64,000 nucleotides of DNA from UBA6059 sp965227155 (GCA_965227155.1 OZ245731.1:434001-498000); one strand, 5' to 3'; numbered from the stretch's first letter, positions 36,101 to 44,297 are shown. Program-made: numbers and translations. The notes: generated from the letters alone by a model not told the origin.

Positions 36101-38774
36101 TTTCAACAGAATAAGATAAGGTAACAAGCTCGCCTGACTCACCGGGGGTTATCTCTATCTGGAAATCATCATCTCCAAATACAGCTTCATAGGAATTATT
36201 TTCCACCCAAATCTCCTGGTTCCCTTTGGCTACTGCCACGTCAAACGTTGCTGTTGATTCATCCACTCCATCAGAAACAGTCACTGTTACTGTACGTGTA
36301 GTGCCATAATGTACGGGCTCTGGTGTCCAATTTATATCACCAGACGTACTGATATTGAAACCTGTATTTAATGAGGCCTCATCTAGTGCATAACTCAACT
36401 CCTGCACCGGGTCATCGTTATCACTGGCCTGTACTGTTACATTTAAAGTATGATTCTCTTCGTCTAAATTAAAATCAGGGATTGATTCCACAACCGGCGC
36501 TTCATTTACCTCATTGATCGTAAGGGTAAATGTGGTGCCTGATATGCTGAATACATTACTGAAAAAATCAATGTAGTCTATAGCGGTGATAGTGATTTCG
36601 TATTCCCCATCATCAGTTTCGCTAGGGTTCCAGGTGAACTCTCCTGTTTCACCATTCAAGTTCATACCTACATTAAGCGCCTCTTCATTCAAACCCAACT
36701 GCACAAATTCTCCCGGGATAAAATCATCTTCATATTCAACAGTAAAGGATATTTCTGTCCCCTCGTCATACGCCAATACCTCCGGCTCCAAAACTACTGG
36801 CGGAAGATTCTTTTCCAGCAGAATGCTAAATGTGCCCTCTTGCTCTGCCTCGCTCCAAATCTGAATTAAAAAGTCTGTGTTGGAGGCAAGGGGTATAAAT
36901 GTTTTATCCGTTAAATTATTAAAGCATACAGGATCAAAGGCTTCTGAAAACCCATCGGAGGTACGCAGTATCTCTCCACATGCGGTGTAAATAGCACCTG
37001 AAATGCTACCCGCTGTGCCTAGTGATGGTGTGATAACTACCTGCCCTGATTCCCCGGAGTTGAAGTTATACCATACATCACGGTAATTGGATACTTCACT
37101 ACACTCCAGCAGATCATCGGAAATAGCTCCCATTGCTGTATTGCCTTCAGTGGCTGTACCGCTGCCCGGATCGTAAACGGTGAGTGCCGTGGCATTGGCA
37201 CAATCATCATTTTCAGCATTGTCCAAAAATGTTATGCCCAATCCACTGCTGGCTGGACCGGTAGCACCCAATACCTCTGATGCCAGGCTGTTGGTAAATG
37301 CCGCATCGTTAAACTCAAAGGTGATGTCTTCTACAATATCAGCTTCCTGATGTGCTGTGGCGATTCCTGATAGGGTGATTTCTACCTGATTGTCATCAAT
37401 TATATCAGCAGTGGCTGTTAAGCCATCTGGTATATTATATAGTATAAGTTCGGTGCCTATTTCCAGCAGACCATCTTCATCACTATTATCAAACCAATCT
37501 CCGGTAATGGTAGCGATAATTGACCCCTCTACACTTCCGTCATTTTGATTCGTTTCAATAAAGCCCTCGCCGGAATAAGCAATTTCAGTGGAAAAAGCAG
37601 TACCGGAAAGACTCACTGAAAAAGGATTGCTACAACCTTCGGGGATACTTACAGTTAAACCTGCCTGTTTTTCTCCCGCTGTGGATGGATCGAACAATAG
37701 GCTAAAGGTTGTGGATGATCCTGGTTCTATAAAAAATATAGTTTCTGTGAGATCGTAAGTGAAATCCTCTGCATTGGTGCCATTTATATCTAAAAGGCCT
37801 AACCCTTCACCCAATGAAATCTCATTAGCACTATTATTAGTAATTGTAAATACCGCTTCACTAGGGTCAGATTCGGCCACCTTACTTCCAAAATCTAAAG
37901 CAGTTATGTAATTTATTGTCTCACCTGCTAGTTCTGCAGAAAGTGTAATAGGCCGGTATGCTTTCCATGCTGTGTTGGCATCCATATTCTCCAGTGTGAG
38001 CGCTTCACCATCCTCCACTGCATTAGATGCCTCGGTGCTACCTGGCATTTCATTTAAAGGCCAATAAGCAATAAGACCCTCCTCATCCCCTACAGGTGGG
38101 GTATACATTCCAGCAGAAATGGCGCTAGCATCTTTAGCTGTATTCCAAACCCTGAAATCACTAATCTCAGCATCGTGCATATTGAAAAAGACATTTGGCA
38201 ATCCTTTTCCTATACCGAATGCTGTGGGTCCATCTGTAATCAATAATGAGGCTGAATTCATAGCCACAAAAGTTCCATCCATATAAATTGCTATGGTCAT
38301 AATAGAACCATTGTAATGCCAGGCAGCAGCAAAATGATGCCAGGTGTTTGGCGTTAGATTAGTTAAAGAAAAAAGACCGGGATAGGCTGCAGCATTACCC
38401 GATTGAGACACGCCCCCATATCTAAAATGAATACCTACCGTAGGATGAAAAGAGAAATAAAAGGAATTTGATTCTAAGAATCCTAACCCATTAGAAAATA
38501 TAATCTCATCTCTTCCCGTAGCCCATTGTTCCTTTTTAATCCATGCCTCTACAGTACCGGAAGCATAATTAAAATCAGGAATATTCGTTTGGGTACTACC
38601 GCTACCACCTTCAAAATGCAAGGTGTTGATTTCACATAACCCGGGAGGCAGTCCCGGCTGTGCCTGTAATCGATACCCGCTCAGGGTTACAATCAGGAGC
38701 AAGCAAATCAACACGATTTGCCTCCACAAATAGCTTTGAATTGGATAAATAACAGTTGTAAAGGTTGATCTCAT
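30171..38774 (-). CDS. N-terminal part of the giant T9SS adhesin (LamG, choice-of-anchor, Ig and MBG repeats)
   Basis: I chose the ATG at 38774 over an in-frame TTG at 38786, giving 2,867 residues. An extended signal peptide (membrane core IVLICLLLIVTLSGY) is followed by a LamG/concanavalin-like domain (about 45-255), then a choice-of-anchor-type Ig domain (LDFGSKVAESDPSEAVFTI). Next are recurring blocks: an unnamed domain starting SGxGFxETNQNDGSVEGS, a PPC-like domain (DDCANATALTVY), cadherin/Ig-like domains (TFTLTINEVNEAPVV), Ig-like repeats (FGDDDFQIEITPG), and an MBG unit (EDPELTYRIISGTL). Two blocks are near-identical (986 codons apart). The last 33 or so residues (MVRMHHLLHST onward) are out-of-frame sequence caused by the 38-bp duplication. 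Restoring one copy fuses this with the downstream frame into about 4,796 residues. Confidence 0.85.
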   Translation of the reverse strand: MRSTFTTVIYPIQSYLWRQIVLICLLLIVTLSGYRLQAQPGLPPGLCEINTLHFEGGSGSTQTNIPDFNYASGTVEAWIKKEQWATGRDEIIFSNGLGFLESNSFYFSFHPTVGIHFRYGGVSQSGNAAAYPGLFSLTNLTPNTWHHFAAAWHYNGSIMTIAIYMDGTFVAMNSASLLITDGPTAFGIGKGLPNVFFNMHDAEISDFRVWNTAKDASAISAGMYTPPVGDEEGLIAYWPLNEMPGSTEASNAVEDGEALTLENMDANTAWKAYRPITLSAELAGETINYITALDFGSKVAESDPSEAVFTITNNSANEISLGEGLGLLDINGTNAEDFTYDLTETIFFIEPGSSTTFSLLFDPSTAGEKQAGLTVSIPEGCSNPFSVSLSGTAFSTEIAYSGEGFIETNQNDGSVEGSIIATITGDWFDNSDEDGLLEIGTELILYNIPDGLTATADIIDDNQVEITLSGIATAHQEADIVEDITFEFNDAAFTNSLASEVLGATGPASSGLGITFLDNAENDDCANATALTVYDPGSGTATEGNTAMGAISDDLLECSEVSNYRDVWYNFNSGESGQVVITPSLGTAGSISGAIYTACGEILRTSDGFSEAFDPVCFNNLTDKTFIPLASNTDFLIQIWSEAEQEGTFSILLEKNLPPVVLEPEVLAYDEGTEISFTVEYEDDFIPGEFVQLGLNEEALNVGMNLNGETGEFTWNPSETDDGEYEITITAIDYIDFFSNVFSISGTTFTLTINEVNEAPVVESIPDFNLDEENHTLNVTVQASDNDDPVQELSYALDEASLNTGFNISTSGDINWTPEPVHYGTTRTVTVTVSDGVDESTATFDVAVAKGNQEIWVENNSYEAVFGDDDFQIEITPGESGELVTLSYSVENVVSIEDGMVTILGAGSTTVTLSQDGNDNYNPAPDVEITFEIDKANQEIISEENSFQGTFGDEGFVISLTPGASGQPLTFSYSNEDVVFIEDGVATILGAGTATVTVSQAGNANYNPASDIYLYFDVNKAEQFIELANESFIPDKTFGDEPFEIIVTGGASGNPVVFSSSSSAIEINGNQITIVGTGSVDIILTQAGNDNYEAAESEISFSVNSALQTISFDELEGKVYGSEPFELMATGGGSGNPVTFSSSNSSVLEITGNIATIRGAGSVIIYASQEGNSNYNEADQVSQSMTVSPMPLNVQADNKEKYFCEEDPELTYRIISGTLVGEDYLFGSLQRESGDVADTYEIGRGNLSGGENYTIDFESGEFVIKGRPVTLSAFVDEQFYSNVEDLDFGTMLVGASPVEATFTLANTSQDFISLGEGLGLISIIGDHEFDFTVDMSNMTFGLEPGASTTFTVTFDPEEAGNRAATLSLSLGEACYELYEVSLQGAGQASIAYSGSGFVETNQNDGSVEGSIIATITGDWFDNSDEDGLLEIGTELILYNIPDGLTATADIIDDNQVEITLSGIATAHQEADIVEDITFEFTDAAFTNSLASEVLGATGPASSGLGITFLDNAENDDCANATALTVYNPGSGTATEGNTAMGAISDDLLECSEVSNYRDVWYSFNSGESGQVVIKPTIGSASSISGAIYTDCGELAIIFEEFPACLTSTSEPLFAPLEPNTDYLIRVWSGIEGEGTFSILLEENLPSVILEPEVLEFNEGEEISFTIEYEDDFIFRGIDLSLDTESQNLGMSLNSETGEFSWTPGELEDGEYEITITATDSDDFLGYTASTSSTTFTLTINEVNEAPVVESIPDFNLDEENHTLNVTVQASDNDDPVQELSYALDEASLNTGFNISTSGDINWTPEPVHYGTTRTVTVTVSDGVDESTATFDVAVAKGNQEIWVENNSYEAVFGDDDFQIEITPGESGELVTLSYSVENVVSIEDGMVTILGAGSTTVTLSQDGNDNYNPAPDVQLTFVIDKANQEIISEENSFQGTFGDEGFVVSLTPGASGQPLTFSYSNEDVVFIEDGVATILGAGTATVTVSQAGNANYNPASDINLYFDVNKAEQFIELANESFIPDKTFGDEPFEIIVTGGASGNPVVFSSSSSAIEINGNQITIVGTGSVDIILTQAGNDNYEAAESEISFSVNSALQTISFDELEGKVYGSEPFELMATGGGSGNPVTFSSSNSSVLEITGNIATIRGAGSVIIYASQEGNSNYNEADQVSQSMTVSPMPLNVQADNKEKYFCEEDPELTYRIISGTLVGEDYLFGSLQRESGDVADTYEIGRGDLSGGENYTIDFESGEFVIKGRPVTLSAFLNEQFYSNVEDLDFGTMLVGASPVEATFTLANTSQDFISLGEGMGLISIIGDHEFDFTVDMSNMTFGLEPGASTTFTVTFDPEEAGNRAATLSLSLGEACYELYEVSLQGAGQASIAYSGSGFVETNQNDGSVEGSIIATITGDLFDNSDEDGQLEIGTELILYNIPDGLTATADIIDDNQVEITLSGIATAHQEADIVEDITFEFTDAAFTNSLASEVLGATGPASSGLGILFEDTPGQNCHSAIAIEPYNGLPSESAEPIIVGSTIDMGFKQNEIACLGENQLAVRDVWYSVNSGPTGIIWISREVFEQELILGLALYADCGESEVSQITDLFNGENVPGCFPSLSDIFIVGSRLPIALTPNTDYKIQFFSPQENTGNFSFNLWYHLPPDVEAVSAQEINEKETLSIPLNVTGDAVDMEFSIEYSLDESSVSLGMEISEEGVITWTPTEEQDGSYEVTVSVTDYLTTTEITFDLTVNEVNESPVVEAIDDQVVDHNATFTYQIVASDADVPEQDVTYHLDGESLGKGMTINEETGLFSWLPGLTYAGTSNHVEVSDGQDASFVTFNIQMVRMHHLLHSTYRSIKLIKPLYLRLLMRRHMEISLLI
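30248..30323. repeat. Exact 38-bp tandem duplication that breaks the adhesin frame
   Basis: The 38-bp unit at 30248-30285 is repeated exactly at 30286-30323. Since 38 is not a multiple of three, the frame from 38774 ends early at 30171 while the downstream frame stays open. Removing one unit gives 14,391 bp from 38774 to 24346, exactly 4,797 codons with the stop, and joins TFNIQ directly to VNKADQTIVFEAI. Confidence 0.95.
31303..33577. repeat. Long near-identical internal repeat, unit A
   Basis: This 2,275-bp stretch is collinear and almost identical to 34261-36535 (offset exactly 2,958 bp). A block of about 200 bp at 34061-34260 likewise matches 37037-37236. Between them lie unlike segments at 33578-34060 and 36536-37036. 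It encodes choice-of-anchor, Ig-like and MBG domains of the adhesin. Confidence 0.9.
34261..36535. repeat. Long near-identical internal repeat, unit B
   Basis: Partner of 31303-33577. A third, partial copy of its first 320 bp or so is at 37237-37557, where the match stops after the segment encoding ETNQNDGSVEGS. Confidence 0.9.
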
Positions 38775-38822
38775 AGCTTCGTACAATTAAGATTCAAGCA
38801 GTCATTTTTCGACTTAACTTTA

Positions 38823-38884
38823 AATCTCAATGTCTTTCTTATGAGATATTTTTAATTGTGCATGAACACCGAAAATATGTTCAT
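38823..38884. promoter_or_regulatory. Two inverted repeats upstream of the giant adhesin
   Basis: ATGAACA (38862) and TGTTCAT (38878) face each other across 9 bp, about 90 bp upstream of the adhesin ATG. A weaker pair, ATCTCA and TGAGAT, lies at about 38824-38848. They are candidate operators in the 147-bp gap after the kinase gene. No T-run supports a terminator. I could not place a promoter. Confidence 0.3.
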
Positions 38885-38921
38885 CAATAGCCTAAAAAGC
38901 TTCATTAAATTTAGAAGCATA

Positions 38922-40964
38922 TTATACCTCTAAAGCTTCTTTTACCAGATTTAAGTGGAAGGTGATTGTTGTACCATAGCTGCCCGAATTGATCTCAATG
39001 GCCGATCCGTGCTTCTTTATAAACTCCTGGCAAAGTGTGAGCCCCAAACCTGTGCCTTTCTCCTGCCGGGTGCCTTCTGTACTGGCCAGCGGTAGATTGC
39101 TGTTCAGCTTTTCGAGGGTTTCTTTTGGGATTCCACTACCGTGATCCTCAACACTGATCACCAGATGATCTGCCTCCTGTTTTGTGCTTAGGTGAATCTG
39201 CTCACCCACCGGAGAAAATTTGATCGCATTGCTCAACAGGTTCCTCAGCACAGTACTGATCATATTGTAGTCGCCCTCTACCACAGCCCCATGGTCTACA
39301 TCAATATGTAACGTAAGCTGCTTGGCCTTCAGGTTTTCCTCAAAAATGATCCTGCACTCTTCCACCATCTGACCCAATTCAAAACTGGTGGGCTGATAAT
39401 TGAGGCCTTTGGTTTGAGAAAGGGCCCATTTCAATAGATTGTCCAGCAGGTGATTTACCGATTGGGCAGATTGATCCACCTGCGAAATCAATTGGTTGAT
39501 CCGCTGCTGGTCGCCCTTCTTGTTGTAAAATTCGAGCATCCTGCCAATGCCCTGCATGGAGGTGACCGGCCCTCTTAAATCATGAGCAATCAAGGCGAAA
39601 AATTTGTCCTTGGTTTTATTGGATAGCAACAGCTCATCCTGCGACTTATTGAGGGCTTTGTTGATTTTAGTGATGGTCTCATTCCTGCTTTCTACCTCCT
39701 GTTTGCGTTTCCGTATCTGTACAAATAGCAGGAAAACAAAAAAAGCTATGGCCAGGAGGAGGCCTGCGGCTACCACCAATATGATGTTTTGATTGCGCTG
39801 CTGCTGAATCTCAAGGTCTTTGATGCGCTGCTGCTCCTCCAGGCTGGTAATGCGAGCCTCCTTTTGCTCGGTTTCAAATTTTTCACGCAGCTCCGCAAAC
39901 TGAAGATTTTTCTCCGCATTTAATAAACTATCATACAGCTGGTGGTATTTTTTTGACAACTCATAAGCCCTTTTGTAATCCCCTAATGCTTCAAAAATGG
40001 GTTGACCTTCCTCATACATCATCATGATTTTTGGAGTATTGTTGATTGCGTGAGCCAGATCATAGGCTTTTTCATAATGGTAAACAGCCAGGTTTTTTTT
40101 TCCCAAAGCCAGATAGCTTACTGAAAGTATCCCGTGAGAATCAATCATCCCCAGCCTGTCATTGAGGGAGGCTTCCATGGCCAAACCTTTGGATTGATAA
40201 TCAATGGCTCTATCATAATCCTCTCTTAAAAAACTGACAGTGGCCAGGTTTCCCAATGCATAAGCCTCCGTGATTAAATCATCTATAGATTGAGCTATGT
40301 CAAAAGCCTTCTGCAAATACAATTCAGCTGAATCTAGCTCCTGCATTTCCATATATATTGCCCCTTTGTTTAGGTAGCCTGTCGATAATATATCAGGATT
40401 TTCAAGTGTTTTTGATTTTTCAATGACCTGATCAAAATAGTATATGGCTTTTTGATTATCACGCATATTCATATGCAAATAGCCCAGTTCATTTAAAAGC
40501 CTTGCTTCCAAATTCAGGTTATTGATATCCTTACTCAGCGTCAGGGCATCGAGGGTAATGGCAAGTGCTTCTTCTGTATTGCCCTGGAGGGAAGTGGCAG
40601 AAGAAACCAGTAAGGCACTTCTTATTGAATTTTCGCTATGCTGTACCACTTGCGAATACTCAAGCAGAGCTTTGGCCACTTTTTCCCCTAGCCTGGGCGA
40701 GGCGTCAATCACATAACTCCTAAGTGCTTTTTCAAAATAATCTACTACGGAATCAGGAGAATACTCAGCCGCTAGTCTGGTGATGAGGTCCAAAGTATTA
40801 TCAGTATTATCCAGCATTTCAATAACCTGCAGGGAGTCGCGAGATTGTAAGTGTTGCCAGATTAAACTGTCATTGTACTGTGCCGAATAGCTAATCAACC
40901 AAATAAGGTTAAAAGCCAGCACTAGTAATATCCTTTTACTGTAAACAATAATTTTCACCAACAT
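38922..40964 (-). CDS. TPR-containing sensor histidine kinase (copy 2)
   Basis: A 680-residue kinase. An N-terminal signal or membrane segment (ILLVLAFNLIWLISY) is followed by a periplasmic TPR array (about 90-365, e.g. ALAITLDALTLSKD, NKGAIYMEMQELDSAELYLQKAF), a short coiled coil, a membrane helix at about 388-415, HisKA with phospho-accepting His near residue 463 (ALIAHDLRGPVTSMQG), and HATPase_c (NLLSNAIKFSP, DHGSGIP, GTGLGLTLCQEFIKKHG). From about residue 350 on it is nearly identical to the neighbour at 40984, while the TPR sensors differ strongly. It is the last gene of an operon behind a LytTR regulator, 19 bp after the other kinase, and lies just upstream of the giant adhesin. Confidence 0.92.
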   Translation of the reverse strand: MLVKIIVYSKRILLVLAFNLIWLISYSAQYNDSLIWQHLQSRDSLQVIEMLDNTDNTLDLITRLAAEYSPDSVVDYFEKALRSYVIDASPRLGEKVAKALLEYSQVVQHSENSIRSALLVSSATSLQGNTEEALAITLDALTLSKDINNLNLEARLLNELGYLHMNMRDNQKAIYYFDQVIEKSKTLENPDILSTGYLNKGAIYMEMQELDSAELYLQKAFDIAQSIDDLITEAYALGNLATVSFLREDYDRAIDYQSKGLAMEASLNDRLGMIDSHGILSVSYLALGKKNLAVYHYEKAYDLAHAINNTPKIMMMYEEGQPIFEALGDYKRAYELSKKYHQLYDSLLNAEKNLQFAELREKFETEQKEARITSLEEQQRIKDLEIQQQRNQNIILVVAAGLLLAIAFFVFLLFVQIRKRKQEVESRNETITKINKALNKSQDELLLSNKTKDKFFALIAHDLRGPVTSMQGIGRMLEFYNKKGDQQRINQLISQVDQSAQSVNHLLDNLLKWALSQTKGLNYQPTSFELGQMVEECRIIFEENLKAKQLTLHIDVDHGAVVEGDYNMISTVLRNLLSNAIKFSPVGEQIHLSTKQEADHLVISVEDHGSGIPKETLEKLNSNLPLASTEGTRQEKGTGLGLTLCQEFIKKHGSAIEINSGSYGTTITFHLNLVKEALEV

Positions 40965-40983
40965 CTCAAATACTCAATATACC

Positions 40984-42957
40984 CTAAATAGGTGCTTCTA
41001 CGCTAGCTAATTTCAGCCCAAAAGCAATTTTGGTTCCGATATCATTTGAATCAATTTGCATCTCAGCCCCATGCTTCTTAATAAACTCCTGACAAAGGGT
41101 GAGCCCCAAACCTGTGCCTTTCTCCTGCCGGGTACCTTCTTTACTGGCCAGCGGCAGATTGCTGTTCAGCTTTTCGAGGGTTTCCGGTGGTATACCTCCA
41201 CCGTGATCCTCAACACTGATCACCAGGTGATCTGCCTCCTGTTTTGTGCTTAGGTTAATCTGCTCGCCCACCGGAGAAAATTTTATTGCATTACTCAACA
41301 GGTTCCTCATTACTGTACTGATCATATTGTAGTCGCCCTCTACTACAGCCCCATGGTCCACATCAATATGTAACGTTAGCTGCTTGGCCTTCAGGTTTTC
41401 CTCAAAAATGATCCTGCATTCTTCCACCATCTGACCCAATTCAAAACTGGCGGGCTGATAATTGAGGCCTTTGGTTTGAGAAAGGGCCCATTTCAATAGA
41501 TTGTCCAGCAGGTGGTTCACCGATTGGGCAGATTGGTCCACCTGCGAAATCAACTGGTTGATCCGCTGCTGGTCGCCCTTCTTGCTGTAAAATTCGAGCA
41601 TCCTGCCAATGCCCTGCATGGAGGTGACCGGCCCTCTCAAATCATGCGCAATCAAGGCGAAAAATTTGTCCTTGGTTTTGTTGGATAGCAACAGCTCATC
41701 CTGCGACTTATTGAGGGCTTTGTTGATTTTGGTGATGGTCTCATTCCTGCTTTCTACCTCCTGCTTACGCTTTCGTATCTGTACAAATAGCAGGAAAATA
41801 AAGAAGGCTATGGCCAGCAGGAGGCCTGCGGCTACCACCAATATGATGTTTTGGTTGCGCTGCTGCTGAATCTCAAGGTCTTTGATGCGCTGCTGCTCCT
41901 CCAGGCTGGTAATGCGCGCCTCTTTGCGTTCCGTTTCGTATTTTTCATTGATATCTTCCAGCTGAGCACGGTTTTCCCTTACCCGCGTAGAATCAAGAGC
42001 AACCATCAGCTTTTTTTGGTACTCAAAAGCTTTGTCTATTTTTTCCCACTCTTCATAGAGCATTACATATTCATTGTACAATAGCTTTTGCTCTATATAA
42101 TTGTCCTGCAAGGCTTCCATATTGGATGCTGTTTGCAGAAACTCCTCTGCAGCTTGATAATTGCCAAGCTGCTTTTCAAGTGAAGCTATCTCCAAGTACG
42201 ATCTCAGTTCCCCTGACTTGTTGCCTTGTAGCTGTTCTAATTCCAGAGACCTTACCAGATAATCGCGGGCTTTTCTGGTTTCGCCAAGTCCCTTGTATGA
42301 TTCTCCCAGGCCACTGGTTGCCCATGCCTGCTGACCGATAAGCCGAAGCTTCTCCGATAGCTTCAGCGACTTTTCAAAATAATAAATGGCCGAATCGTAT
42401 TGCTGCACATAGTGATTGATATAGCCTAGATAATGGTAAGTGTAGGCGAGGCCTTCCTCATATCCGTTTCTTATATGGATTTCTGCTACATCTTTGAAAT
42501 AGGGTTCGGCTTTAGACATCTCTCCCAGAGCCAGGTAGATGGTGCCAATGTTAGTCCTTGCAGTGGCTGCATCACTCTCATAACCAAGGCTATCATACAA
42601 AGTAGCTGACCTGGTATAATAATCCATGGCTGTGGAGAAATCAGACTTAAACCAATAGATAGTCCCGAAGTTTAACATATTACTTGCTAACAGCCTGTAG
42701 TCCCCTAAGCGCTCACCAATTGCTTTAGCCCGCTCTCCATAGAAAATGGCTGAGTCTGTATTGATAGGTGCATAGAGACCCATGATGGAGTTATTGTACC
42801 GGGCCTCCAATGAATCAGATGGCGGATCGATCAGCAGATTTTTTAAGCTGTCGATCATGGGGTTTCCCTGTGCATTTAATTGGTAGCTATTTACCAAACT
42901 ACACATGGCTATAAGCAGCAACACCCTGCAGAAATGATTTTTAACGAAGCTTGTCAT
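40984..42957 (-). CDS. TPR-containing sensor histidine kinase (copy 1)
   Basis: A 657-residue kinase with the same layout as its neighbour: an N-terminal membrane or signal segment (VLLLIAMCSLVNSY), periplasmic TPRs (about 45-320, e.g. TNIGTIYLALGEMSKAEPYF), a coiled coil, a membrane helix near 365-390, HisKA with His near 440 (IAHDLRGP) and HATPase_c (NLLSNAIKFSP, GTGLGLTLCQ). The kinase half is almost the same as that of 38922 at both DNA and protein level. The two kinases therefore probably act on the same response regulator (42976) while sensing different partners through their TPRs. Gaps to its neighbours are 18 and 19 bp. Confidence 0.92.
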   Translation of the reverse strand: MTSFVKNHFCRVLLLIAMCSLVNSYQLNAQGNPMIDSLKNLLIDPPSDSLEARYNNSIMGLYAPINTDSAIFYGERAKAIGERLGDYRLLASNMLNFGTIYWFKSDFSTAMDYYTRSATLYDSLGYESDAATARTNIGTIYLALGEMSKAEPYFKDVAEIHIRNGYEEGLAYTYHYLGYINHYVQQYDSAIYYFEKSLKLSEKLRLIGQQAWATSGLGESYKGLGETRKARDYLVRSLELEQLQGNKSGELRSYLEIASLEKQLGNYQAAEEFLQTASNMEALQDNYIEQKLLYNEYVMLYEEWEKIDKAFEYQKKLMVALDSTRVRENRAQLEDINEKYETERKEARITSLEEQQRIKDLEIQQQRNQNIILVVAAGLLLAIAFFIFLLFVQIRKRKQEVESRNETITKINKALNKSQDELLLSNKTKDKFFALIAHDLRGPVTSMQGIGRMLEFYSKKGDQQRINQLISQVDQSAQSVNHLLDNLLKWALSQTKGLNYQPASFELGQMVEECRIIFEENLKAKQLTLHIDVDHGAVVEGDYNMISTVMRNLLSNAIKFSPVGEQINLSTKQEADHLVISVEDHGGGIPPETLEKLNSNLPLASKEGTRQEKGTGLGLTLCQEFIKKHGAEMQIDSNDIGTKIAFGLKLASVEAPI

Positions 42958-42975
42958 GATTCTACATGTTCATAT

Positions 42976-43731
42976 CTATAACCTTGTAAGGCGATTCATT
43001 AAATTGGCTTTGTAGGCAGAGCCAAGAGGTATTGATTTTCCCGAAATCTCTACAACCATTTCTACTTCATCGATGCCTTCTACCTTGTGAATGTTAACAA
43101 TGTTGGAGCGATGAACTCTGACGAACATACTCGGGTCTAAAGTTTCTTCCAGATAGTTCATGGTTGCCCTAATTGGATATTGGCGCTTTTCCGTTACGAT
43201 ATCGCAGTATCGCTCCTGCCCCACCTCAATCCACAATATATCGGTCAACAGAACTTTACTGAGCTTGCTGCCCGTCTTAATAAAAAAACTATCCCTCAGC
43301 ACCAGATCCTCAGACCACACTTGGGTAGTTTTAAGGGCTTCATCTTGTGTATCCTTCCTTTTGAATTTATAAATAGCCAATTCTATAGCTGCCTGCAAAG
43401 ACGGGCGCTCCAGTGGTTTCACAATGTAGGCATAAGGATCTGTTTTTAAGGCGCGGTTTATGGTTTCCTTATCATCAAAAGAAGTGGCAAAGATGATGGG
43501 CGTAGGCCTGATTTCATTGATTTTGGAAGCTATAGATACACCATCGTCACCTTGAGAAAGCTGTATATCCAGGATGATAATATCGGGTTGTGTTGCTTTA
43601 AAGAGCCGAAGAAAATCATTGGCATTATCATAAGTACCCACCAGCTCATAGCCCATCTCATCCAGCAGCATCTCCACTTTGCTGGCATGTACCATATTAT
43701 CTTCCGCGACAAGTATCTTTACTGAGGGCAT
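42976..43731 (-). CDS. LytTR-family response regulator
   Basis: I chose the ATG at 43731 (251 residues, MPSVKILVAED); the longer frame begins at a TTG. The REC domain has Glu10/Asp11, phospho-acceptor Asp55 (ILDIQL), Thr83 and Lys105 (VKPL). The C-terminal LytTR domain starts near 150 (FIKTGSKLSKVLLTDILWIEV) and includes FVRVHRSNIVNIHKV. It leads an operon with two TPR kinases, which are its likely phosphodonors. Domain order and LytTR core are close to the regulator at 21056, although the kinase partners are of a different type. Confidence 0.92.
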   Translation of the reverse strand: MPSVKILVAEDNMVHASKVEMLLDEMGYELVGTYDNANDFLRLFKATQPDIIILDIQLSQGDDGVSIASKINEIRPTPIIFATSFDDKETINRALKTDPYAYIVKPLERPSLQAAIELAIYKFKRKDTQDEALKTTQVWSEDLVLRDSFFIKTGSKLSKVLLTDILWIEVGQERYCDIVTEKRQYPIRATMNYLEETLDPSMFVRVHRSNIVNIHKVEGIDEVEMVVEISGKSIPLGSAYKANLMNRLTRL

Positions 43732-43758
43732 ACTAACCTTTTCATATTGTTTCAATTA

Positions 43759-43790
43759 AAAACATATTCCACTTATTGAAGCATTTCAAA
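43759..43790 (-). promoter_or_regulatory. Candidate promoter of the LytTR/TPR-kinase operon
   Basis: On the minus strand TTTG is followed after 20 bp by TATGTTTT, one base from the Bacteroidota -7 consensus TAnnTTTG. It ends about 27 bp upstream of the chosen ATG at 43731, which supports that start. Confidence 0.4.
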
Positions 43791-43990
43791 GAAAGCGCAT
43801 GAAAGTCAAACATGAACGAATTCATCAGGCCAAACCTTCAAAAAGGTGTATAAAATTAACACCTAAACCATTAAGCAAGATAAAAACCTCACTTTATAAA
43901 TAAGGTTTCATGGTGGTGGGATAATAACTTTTGGAAAGTATGGAACCGCTCGCCATGGATTGTGTCTTCACAATCCATCCTTGTGCGAGT

Positions 43991-44108
43991 GCGATTGCAT
44001 CACGTTCGTGTGAAGATGGTTAGCATAAACCTTACAGGTTTACAGTCAGGCTTATGCAGTAGAATTATATACCAAAGCAGTTGTTCCAAGGTAAAACCTG
44101 TAAGGTTT
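43991..44108. repeat. Dispersed palindromic repeat, copy 2
   Basis: Matches 23901-24022: GCGATTGCATCACGTTCG, TGGTTAGCATAAACCTTACA, GCAGTA, and a closing AAAACCTGTAAGGTTT. Confidence 0.75.
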
Positions 44109-44297
44109 GGGGTTGCGACACCTTTTGGAAAGTTTTAAACTTCCCAAAAGGTGTATGGCTGTTTCGAGCGCGATTGTATCGCATCCGGGCGCTCCTTATT
44201 CAAATATTCTTTGTAACGTGATTACCCGGATGAACCGGGTAATGACGGTGATCTTAATCGAGCGAGATCGGATCACTCAGATGATCAATATTTCTAT

